Position numbers and translations under genes: made by a program
In this document: one piece after another, positions 16,650 to 21,354 of the stretch
Layout of the letters: each line of letters begins with the position of its first letter
How positions within the stretch are numbered: position 1 is the stretch's first letter
Source of the DNA: Treponema sp. UBA7570
GTDB lineage: Bacteria > Spirochaetota > Spirochaetia > Treponematales > Treponemataceae
NCBI GenBank assembly: GCA_002477955.1
Contig: DLLE01000009.1
Span: 1 to 21,354 of the forward strand
Reading direction: 5' to 3'
Length of the DNA stretch: 21,354 nucleotides
The notes under the pieces: generated by a model
Seen by the model: only the letters and a program-made list of their open reading frames with translations
What the model was told of the DNA's origin: nothing
The model's database searches: none

Positions 16650-17405
16650 ATGTCAGAAAAAAAACAGTGGTTTGAAAACGAAAATTTCTGGAATAATTAC
16701 GCTCCGATTATGTTCGATGCAAACCGTTGGGCAGAAGCTCCGGCAGTCGCCGAATCAGTCTGCAAAATCGCCGGCTTAAAAAAAGGAAGCGCAATTTTGG
16801 ACGCTGGCTGCGGGCCTGGAAGGATCAGCGTTGAACTGGCATTGCTCGGAATGGACGTAACCGGAGTTGACATAATTCAAAGCGAGCTCGACGCCGCAAA
16901 AGAAACAGCCGAAGACGAAAACGTAAAACTCAGCCTTATAAAAGCAGATTTGCGCAGTTTTTCGTCCGGTAAAAAATTTGATTGCGCAGTAAATTTGTTC
17001 ACATCGTTCGGTTACTGCGACACAATCGAAGAAGACGTTAAAATTCTACAGAATATTTATTCAAGTTTAAAAGACGGCGGCTGGTTTATTCTGGAAAATT
17101 TGAGCCGCGAGACTGCAATCCTGTATTTTACCGAAGGCGAATGGTTTGAACGTGCCGGAAAAACCGTCTTGACAGAATTCCACGTCGAAGGAGCATGGGA
17201 AGGACTTCGCTCAAAATGGATTTTAATCGACAACGAAACCGGTCAAAGAATAGAGCACGAGTTTGTGCAGAGATTATATTCTGGAATCGAGTTAAAGCGG
17301 ATCTTGACAGGAATCGGTTTTAGTTCCGTAGAAGTTTACGGAGATTTTGATTTTAGCCCTTATAACGAAAAAGCCCGGACAATGGTAATTGTGGCAAAAA
17401 AATAA
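16650..17405 (+). CDS. Class I SAM-dependent methyltransferase
   Basis: Predicted cytosolic methyltransferase of 251 residues using S-adenosylmethionine; the substrate is unknown. The Rossmann-fold motif I, ILDAGCGPGR, is at 49-58. The acidic residue binding the SAM ribose is Asp74 in GVDIIQ, and Asp100 in KADLRSF is motif III-like. NLFTSFGYC (115-123) and LKDGGWFILEN (140-150) follow, as in methyltransferase domain 25/11-type families. The C-terminal third (160-251) is beta-rich and resembles small-molecule methyltransferases. A strong AGGAGAGG lies 5 nt before the ATG at 16650. The next gene begins 2 bp after the stop, so they are co-transcribed. Confidence 0.88.
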   Translation: MSEKKQWFENENFWNNYAPIMFDANRWAEAPAVAESVCKIAGLKKGSAILDAGCGPGRISVELALLGMDVTGVDIIQSELDAAKETAEDENVKLSLIKADLRSFSSGKKFDCAVNLFTSFGYCDTIEEDVKILQNIYSSLKDGGWFILENLSRETAILYFTEGEWFERAGKTVLTEFHVEGAWEGLRSKWILIDNETGQRIEHEFVQRLYSGIELKRILTGIGFSSVEVYGDFDFSPYNEKARTMVIVAKK

Positions 17406-17407
17406 AA

Positions 17408-18271
17408 ATGAAAAAGTTCTTTAAATTTTACAAAAACAATTTTATATCTCTTTTGTTCATTTCAATATTTTTTACATCTCAGCTGCAGCCTGTTTTTTCT
17501 GGAGAATTCAGCTCGGCAGTTGAATCTTCCCGCTCGGAAACAGAAACGCAGGAAGAAGAAGAAAAATCAGTCAGCTCTTCTAGCCCAGATTCAGAAGAAA
17601 ATTCGCTTATCACTTTTTTAGCAGAAATTGCCGGAGTTCTATGGTATTACAACACCTGCACCGTACGCTACACATCATTTCCATACAAATATGAAAATTT
17701 AACCTACATGAAATGGGCAGAAACAGAAACAAATCCAGAAGCAAAAACAAAATCAAACCGATATTCAGCCTCAGATTCATTTTTTTATCTGGCAGATTTA
17801 GGAACAGGAAACGAATTTTGTTTTGAAGGACTTTTTTTCCCGATTATTGGACCTTATTTTGAAAACCTTGTAATCTCGGAACAAGACAATTTTCTTGACG
17901 AAACTTACGGAAACATTCGGCTTGGAGCCCATCTTTCAATTTTCCAGTCAAATTTAATAACAATTACGGGAATTGTCCAATGGTCAAAATGGTACGGAAA
18001 CATAAGTGAAGTTTTAAAAAGCAACGGACTTGCGCTTGGAATGGATTTCCGCTTTTATCCTTTAAAACCGCTCGGATTCCAGTGGAAATTCTGCTGGCAA
18101 GAATTTGATGAAAATGTCTATTTACGGGATTCTCTTCTTTCGGCAGGAATTTTTCTTCAGCGCTACGAACTTTTTGCCGGCTGGAAACTCCTCGAAGTCG
18201 GAAATTCAGAAAACTTAAAGCCAACAAAAACCTGGAACGGAATAAGCGCAGGCTGCCGTGTCTATTTCTAA
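17408..18271 (+). CDS. Putative outer-membrane beta-barrel protein, unknown function
   Basis: No family is recognised. The 287 residues begin with a signal peptide (about 1-32: Lys/Phe-rich start, hydrophobic ISLLFISIFFTS core, cleavage near PVFSG). A Ser/Glu-rich linker (about 34-65) follows. The remainder is rich in alternating aromatic and polar strands, for example RLGAHLSIF, ITITGIVQWSKWYG, LGMDFRFYPL and FQWKFCWQEF, and ends in GCRVYF. A terminal Phe after an alternating strand is the classical signal for outer-membrane barrel insertion, so an outer-membrane location is likely but inferred. Two base pairs separate it from the methyltransferase; the functional link is unclear. No ribosome-binding site is obvious, so it may depend on translational coupling. 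Family B repeat copy 1 follows 6 bp after the stop. Confidence 0.75.
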   Translation: MKKFFKFYKNNFISLLFISIFFTSQLQPVFSGEFSSAVESSRSETETQEEEEKSVSSSSPDSEENSLITFLAEIAGVLWYYNTCTVRYTSFPYKYENLTYMKWAETETNPEAKTKSNRYSASDSFFYLADLGTGNEFCFEGLFFPIIGPYFENLVISEQDNFLDETYGNIRLGAHLSIFQSNLITITGIVQWSKWYGNISEVLKSNGLALGMDFRFYPLKPLGFQWKFCWQEFDENVYLRDSLLSAGIFLQRYELFAGWKLLEVGNSENLKPTKTWNGISAGCRVYF

Positions 18272-18277
18272 AAAAAA

Positions 18278-18386
18278 GGGCGTTTCCCTGCGCTGCGCTT
18301 AGGGTCGCTATGTCCGCCCTTCGCCACATCCGTGGCTCATTGCGCGGCTAAAAGCCGCGCAACTTCGGGGCTGCCAGCGCTAACGC
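18278..18386 (-). repeat. Structured intergenic repeat, family B copy 1
   Basis: Read on the minus strand, it starts GCGTTAG and ends GGGAAACGCCC, the same ends as the 21180-21268 element on the plus strand. GCGTT and AACGC can pair to close the structure. Inside are a perfect 10-bp hairpin (arms 18340-18349 and 18353-18362), a 5-bp hairpin GCCAC/GTGGC (18323-18336) and a CCCT/AGGG hairpin near the far end. It fills the gap between two convergent genes and could also act as a transcription terminator. Confidence 0.7.
18340..18362. terminator. GC-rich perfect hairpin, possible bidirectional terminator
   Basis: TTGCGCGGCT and AGCCGCGCAA form a 10-bp stem with a three-base loop between two convergent genes. 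A long U-tract does not directly follow on either strand, so intrinsic termination is uncertain; the hairpin may simply belong to the family B repeat. Confidence 0.3.
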
Positions 18387-18402
18387 AAAAATTGTTTTTA
18401 AC

Positions 18403-18672
18403 CTAAATTCTATTCATTGACGAAAAAACCTTTTCCGCCATGATGTTGATTTCAACGTGCATTTTTTTGCTTGTCTCGCTCAAAATATTGCGCAGCTCGT
18501 CAATTGAAATATCAGCAGATTCAAGACTCACCATCATCATCATTACAAAATTTCCAGAAAGAATTGTCTGTGTAATATCCGCAATATTTATCTTGTGCTG
18601 AGCCAGCAATGCGCTTACTTCAGCAATAATTCCAACTTTGTCACTTCCAACAACTGTAATAATAGCATTCAT
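18403..18672 (-). CDS. Small ACT-domain protein (UPF0237 type)
   Basis: The 89 residues are a single ACT ligand-binding domain: ITVVGSDKVGIIAEVSALLA at 5-24, then INIADITQTIL and a VMMMMVSLE strand. ACT domains bind amino acids or other small effectors, usually as dimers. This stand-alone type is widespread and its partner is unknown; in many bacteria it sits beside a PFL-like DUF711 gene, which is absent here. The start is the ATG at 18672, with no clear ribosome-binding site. On the minus strand TTGATT and TATAAA about 19 bp apart lie just upstream and may be its promoter. It is convergent with the barrel-protein gene and divergent from the rhomboid gene. Confidence 0.9.
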   Translation of the reverse strand: MNAIITVVGSDKVGIIAEVSALLAQHKINIADITQTILSGNFVMMMMVSLESADISIDELRNILSETSKKMHVEINIMAEKVFSSMNRI

Positions 18673-18751
18673 ATTTTCATTTTATAAAAACCAGCGTTTC
18701 TTGGCAATCAAAAAACTTAATCCGACGTCTTAAAATTCCGACAAACTAAAT

Positions 18752-19462
18752 ATGAAAAAACATTTGCGCGTTTCTTACAACGCACCTGTCAGCCTTACAT
18801 TTTCGATTTTTTGCTCATTTATCTTTCTTGCCGATTATTTTATCTTCAAACACAAACTGATTTCTTTACTTTTTACAGTTCCCGGCAACAAAAATTTTGA
18901 CTGGCTCTATCCGTTCAGCTACGTAAGGCTTTTTACTCACGTTCTCGGCCATATTGACGCGGCGCATCTCCTCGGAAACCTAACATTCATTCTTTTAATC
19001 GGACCGCTTATGGAAGAAAAATATGGCTCTGCAATGATTGCGCTTATGCTGACAGTTACAGCCTTTGTAACAGGAATGATTAACGCATGCTTTATTCCGT
19101 CTTCGCTTTTAGGAGCCAGCGGAATCGCTTTTATGCTTATTTTGCTCGCTTCGATAAGCACAATCGAAAAAAATCAGCTGCCTCTGAGTTTTATTTTCTT
19201 AATCGCAGTTTTTGTCCTAAAAGAATTTATTTCTCCGTCGGCTTCCAATGTTTCGACAATCGCGCACATTGCCGGCGGACTTTGCGGTTCGCTTTTTGGA
19301 TTTTTAGTTGCGCCAAAAACAGCGCGCTCTCAAAAAACTGCCGATTCCAAAACAAAAACTCAGCAAAAAAAACAGCCGCAACAACAGTCTTCTGAGAATT
19401 CTTACAAAAATTCTGCCCAAAAAGACAGCGACGAAACAGTAATCGGAACAGTTCAACTCTAA
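18752..19462 (+). CDS. Rhomboid family intramembrane serine protease
   Basis: Predicted inner-membrane protease that cuts transmembrane substrates within the bilayer. The 236 residues have six hydrophobic segments and the complete rhomboid signature: His67 and His72 with Asn76 (HIDAAHLLGN), the catalytic Ser123 in LLGASGIAF, and the catalytic His172 in IAHIAGG. After the last helix a hydrophilic Lys/Gln/Ser-rich tail (about 188-236) extends into the cytoplasm, including a QQKKQPQQQ stretch; such tails are not needed for catalysis and its role is unknown. There is no clear ribosome-binding site at the ATG at 18752. rex follows after 19 bp on the same strand, so the two are likely co-transcribed. 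Confidence 0.92.
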   Translation: MKKHLRVSYNAPVSLTFSIFCSFIFLADYFIFKHKLISLLFTVPGNKNFDWLYPFSYVRLFTHVLGHIDAAHLLGNLTFILLIGPLMEEKYGSAMIALMLTVTAFVTGMINACFIPSSLLGASGIAFMLILLASISTIEKNQLPLSFIFLIAVFVLKEFISPSASNVSTIAHIAGGLCGSLFGFLVAPKTARSQKTADSKTKTQQKKQPQQQSSENSYKNSAQKDSDETVIGTVQL

Positions 19463-19481
19463 AAGCAAAAAAAAATAAAAT

Positions 19482-20093
19482 ATGAAAGAACTTCCTTTGC
19501 CGTCAAAAAAAAGACTTCTAACACTTTCAAACCTGCTTTCTCAACAGCCAAAAGAAAAAATACACATAACTTCAGCAGAAATTGCTAAACTTACAGGCTG
19601 GGGCGAAGCAACAATCAGACGCGACATCTCTCTTCTGGAACTGCACACAGGAAAAAGCAACGGCTACGAATTAAAATCCTTAAAAACCGAAATAGACAAA
19701 AATCTTGGACTTATAAAAAGCAGCGGTGAAAAACACAACTTCTGCATAGTCGGACTTGGAAATCTCGGACAGGCTTTTCTTGAAAATTCCGTCTTTTTAA
19801 ACGAAAATTTCGCTCTAGTTGCCGGCTTCGACTCAAACCAAAACCGCGTAGAACTTATAAAATCTAAAATTCCGCTTTTTCCAACTCTCGATCTCGAAAA
19901 AACAATCAGGCAGAAAAAAATCGAATTTGCAATTTTGACAGTTGACGACTCAATGGCTCAAAAAATGACAGACAGGCTCGTAAGCTACGGCATAAAAGGA
20001 ATTGTAAACTACACAAATGCCGTGCTTACCGTGCCAGAAAATTTTCGGCTAGAAAATGCCTCTCCAGAAAAATCTCTGGCAAACCTTCTGTAA
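19482..20093 (+). CDS. rex: Redox-sensing transcriptional repressor Rex
   Basis: DNA-binding repressor that reads the NADH/NAD+ ratio: in characterised Rex proteins it leaves its operator when NADH binds. The 203 residues begin with a winged-helix domain (about 5-75) with the recognition helix ATIRRDISLL at 43-52 and the GKSNGYEL wing region. A Rossmann NAD(H)-binding domain follows, with IVGLGNLGQAF at 89-99, matching the Rex GxGNLGxA signature. The acidic strand end is AGFD at 114-117, then FAILTVDD and YGIKGIVNYTN. The C-terminal helix is short, so the protein is slightly shorter and more divergent than the best-studied Rex proteins. A nearby pair of Rex-type palindromes (21066-21083 and 21154-21171) supports the assignment. 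It ends 19 bp from the convergent sppA-like gene. Confidence 0.87.
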   Translation: MKELPLPSKKRLLTLSNLLSQQPKEKIHITSAEIAKLTGWGEATIRRDISLLELHTGKSNGYELKSLKTEIDKNLGLIKSSGEKHNFCIVGLGNLGQAFLENSVFLNENFALVAGFDSNQNRVELIKSKIPLFPTLDLEKTIRQKKIEFAILTVDDSMAQKMTDRLVSYGIKGIVNYTNAVLTVPENFRLENASPEKSLANLL

Positions 20094-20112
20094 AAAACTA
20101 AAAACTGCAAAG

Positions 20113-20952
20113 CTAAAATCGCTGCGAATCGTAATAAAACGCAGGAAAAGGAAGTTTTGCGCTTTTTAAGGCAATTTCCGTCAAAGAGTCAAGTTTTCCA
20201 AAGCTAAAAGAAGTTTGCTTTAAAAATTTTTTAACAAGGGAAGGCTTTGGCTTGTATTTGTATTCTTCCAAGTCTTTTTTGTAGTCTTTATTGCCAAAAA
20301 CTTCCGTGTAAATCAAATTTTTTGCTTCTTCAAAGTTCATTACATCGTCAACAAGCCCGTTATTTTTCGCCTGATTTGCCGTATAAATGCGTCCGTCCGC
20401 AAGTTCACGAACTTTTTCAATATCAAGCTTGCGGCTTTCGCTCACAATCTGAGTAAATTGACAGTAACACTCATCGGCAATCGACTGCATGATTTTTTTC
20501 TGCTCTTCGGTTACGGGTTCGGTAAAACTTCCCATAACCTTGTTTCGTCCAGCATGAATCGTTTCGCTTTTTATTCCGTGTTTTTTCATAAGTTCGGTTA
20601 AATCAACAAAACGTCCGGCAATTACACCAATTGAACCAGTCAAAGTGTTTCTGTTTGCAAAAATTTTGTCGGCAGAACAGCCAATGTAATAACCGCCGCT
20701 TGCCGCAAGAGAAGCAAAATATGCATAGACAGGACGCTTGGTTTCTCTCTTGTATTTTAAAACAGCTTCAAAAACTTCGTCAGATTCATAAACTCCGCCT
20801 CCAGGAGAATCGATAAAAAGCAATAATCCGGCATTAGCCTTGTCTTCCGAAATATCTTCTATCTGCTCAAGAATCCATTTTTGATTGTAAGTTTCGTTTT
20901 TTTCTTCGATAACACCGTCAATAACAAGTTTTGCGACCGTTTTTCCAGCCAT
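20113..20952 (-). CDS. sppA: SppA-like (S49) serine peptidase without membrane anchor
   Basis: Predicted signal-peptide-peptidase-type protease with a ClpP/crotonase fold, 279 residues. SPGGGVYES is at 49-57, the nucleophile Ser85 lies in LAASGGYYIG, and the general base is probably Lys138 in AGRNKVMGS. The 53-residue spacing fits the Ser147/Lys199 dyad of B. subtilis SppA to within one residue. LTGSIGVIAG (104-113) is also typical. Unlike most SppA proteins it has neither signal peptide nor N-terminal membrane helix; the protease domain begins at residue 1. The start is firm: GGGAG lies 8 nt before the ATG at 20952 and an in-frame TAA lies two codons upstream. A basic 40-residue tail ends the protein. 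A cytosolic location is therefore likely, and the name sppA is by family only. Confidence 0.87.
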   Translation of the reverse strand: MAGKTVAKLVIDGVIEEKNETYNQKWILEQIEDISEDKANAGLLLFIDSPGGGVYESDEVFEAVLKYKRETKRPVYAYFASLAASGGYYIGCSADKIFANRNTLTGSIGVIAGRFVDLTELMKKHGIKSETIHAGRNKVMGSFTEPVTEEQKKIMQSIADECYCQFTQIVSESRKLDIEKVRELADGRIYTANQAKNNGLVDDVMNFEEAKNLIYTEVFGNKDYKKDLEEYKYKPKPSLVKKFLKQTSFSFGKLDSLTEIALKSAKLPFPAFYYDSQRF

Positions 20953-21065
20953 TTTTTACACTCCCATAAAAAGTTTGCAACACAATCTTATAACAAAGTC
21001 AGCATATAAAAAGTTTAAAATGTTTACTACCCAAAATTCGGCGCTAATTCTTATTTTTTTTCTTA

Positions 21066-21083
21066 TTGTGATTTTTTTCACAA
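21066..21083. promoter_or_regulatory. Rex/CRP-type operator palindrome 1
   Basis: TTGTGATTTTTTTCACAA matches the Rex operator TTGTGAA-N4-TTCACAA at all but one position and the CRP consensus TGTGA-N6-TCACA fully. The inverted repeat extends to 9-bp arms (21063-21071 and 21078-21086). It lies about 28 bp upstream of the candidate serC -35 box and 114 bp from the divergent sppA-like start. Confidence 0.65.
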
Positions 21084-21110
21084 TAAAGCCAGTGTTTTTT
21101 CCGCTTTTTG

Positions 21111-21139
21111 TTGACTTTAACCGCAGAATTACCTAAACT
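21111..21139 (+). promoter_or_regulatory. Candidate sigma70 promoter of serC
   Basis: TTGACT (21111-21116) and TAAACT (21134-21139) are 17 bp apart. A better -10, TACAAT (21145-21150), lies further on but lacks a -35 at proper spacing. With either box, transcription starts next to or inside operator 2, which suits a repressor blocking the promoter. Confidence 0.4.
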
Positions 21140-21153
21140 TTTTGTACAATTTT

Positions 21154-21171
21154 TTGTGAATATTTTCACAA
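21154..21171. promoter_or_regulatory. Rex operator palindrome 2 (perfect consensus)
   Basis: TTGTGAATATTTTCACAA is a perfect TTGTGAA-N4-TTCACAA Rex site; its inverted repeat extends to 11-bp arms (21150-21160 and 21165-21175). It begins just after the candidate serC promoter, and its centre is 88 bp from that of palindrome 1. It also fits TGTGA-N6-TCACA, so a CRP-type protein is the alternative reader. Confidence 0.7.
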
Positions 21172-21179
21172 AAAAATCC

Positions 21180-21268
21180 GCGTTAGGGATAGAAGGGGCG
21201 CAAAGCGTTGGCGAAAGCCAATGGCAACCCCGAATAGCCCGGCTCGAGCGAAAGCGAGAGAAACGCCC
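21180..21268 (+). repeat. Structured intergenic repeat, family B copy 2
   Basis: GCGTT (21180-21184) pairs with AACGC (21262-21266) to close the element. Within it, GGGG (21195-21198) and CCCC (21228-21231) enclose the hairpin TTGGC-GAAA-GCCAA (21208-21221). A second hairpin with a GAAA loop lies at 21243-21258. The result resembles a three-way junction with GNRA tetraloops. It occupies the serC leader, 36 bp before the start codon. Copy 1 is at 18278-18386 in the opposite orientation. Confidence 0.7.
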
Positions 21269-21304
21269 AAAAAAGAATCAAAAATCACGATGAGGTGGAG
21301 ACGA

Positions 21305-21354
21305 ATGTCAAGAGTTTACAATTTTAGTGCTGGTCCTTCTTGCTTGCCGGAAGA
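21305..21354 (+). CDS. serC: Phosphoserine aminotransferase, N-terminal fragment cut by the window end
   Basis: Only 16 complete codons are present (MSRVYNFSAGPSCLPE). The YNFSAGPSCLP segment matches the highly conserved SerC start (FNFSAGPAxLP), part of the substrate pocket of this PLP-dependent enzyme. SerC converts 3-phosphohydroxypyruvate and glutamate to phosphoserine in serine synthesis. GAGGTGGAG lies just before the ATG. The leader contains a Rex-type site and a family B repeat, suggesting redox control. Identification rests on a short but distinctive motif. Confidence 0.8.
   Translation, partial: MSRVYNFSAGPSCLPE

Noticed and set aside
18278..18386. Insertion sequence or tRNA remnant
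   Set aside because: There is no transposase, target-site duplication or cloverleaf; the shared structure with 21180-21268 fits a small structured repeat better.
21108..21293. A 61-codon plus-strand frame running into the serC leader
   Set aside because: It crosses the Rex-type palindrome and the family B repeat and is fully explained by them; no ribosome-binding site or homology.

Overview
The window reads as chromosomal DNA of an anaerobic, low-to-moderate GC bacterium, most probably a spirochaete of the Treponema type. The reasons are the gene set (a giant 2-hydroxyacyl-CoA dehydratase-activase-like protein, a membrane class III cyclase, a Rex redox sensor, poorly conserved exported proteins), the abundance of A-tracts, and many starts with little or no Shine-Dalgarno. 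The taxonomic call is inference from gene content. No rRNA, tRNA, CRISPR array, phage gene or transposase was seen.

Layout. 8-4570 (minus): a 1520-residue protein with two HgdC-type ATPase/activase modules fused to a dehydratase-like C-terminal half, with its own promoter and a palindrome at the predicted transcription start. 4814-8082 (minus): a two-gene overlapping unit, a membrane class III nucleotide cyclase followed by a membrane-anchored coiled-coil protein of unknown function. 8192-9886 (plus): the lipid II flippase MurJ, divergent from the cyclase. 9975-11120 (plus): an M24 metallopeptidase whose stop overlaps the stop of the convergent 11117-12859 TPR gene. 11117-14415 (minus): TPR protein preceded by an exported LamG-like/fibronectin-III protein. 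14417-16417 (plus): uvrC, whose start lies one base from the divergent start. 16650-18271 (plus): a SAM methyltransferase and a putative outer-membrane beta-barrel protein, 2 bp apart. 18403-18672 (minus): a small ACT-domain protein. 18752-20093 (plus): a rhomboid protease and the redox repressor Rex. 20113-20952 (minus): an SppA-like serine protease with no membrane anchor. 21305 onward (plus): the first codons of serC.

The most interesting part is the 352-bp gap 20953-21304. It holds two 18-bp palindromes, TTGTGATTTTTTTCACAA and TTGTGAATATTTTCACAA, on either side of a candidate sigma70 promoter for serC. The second is a perfect match to the remembered Rex operator consensus, and a rex gene lies about 1 kb away; both also fit the CRP consensus TGTGA-N6-TCACA. 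The same gap contains an 89-bp structured repeat, closed by GCGTT/AACGC and carrying GAAA tetraloops. A diverged inverted copy lies at 18278-18386. A second, unrelated pair of repeats (4732-4787 and 16424-16492) contains a hairpin whose two differing base pairs are both compensatory, which suggests that the folded form is what is conserved.

Most genes are ordinary chromosomal functions (wall synthesis, DNA repair, serine synthesis, proteolysis). I did not find a self-contained defence or mobile system. The points worth attention are regulatory sites, structured intergenic repeats, the intramolecular activase pair, and a cyclase with an unusual substrate-site residue.
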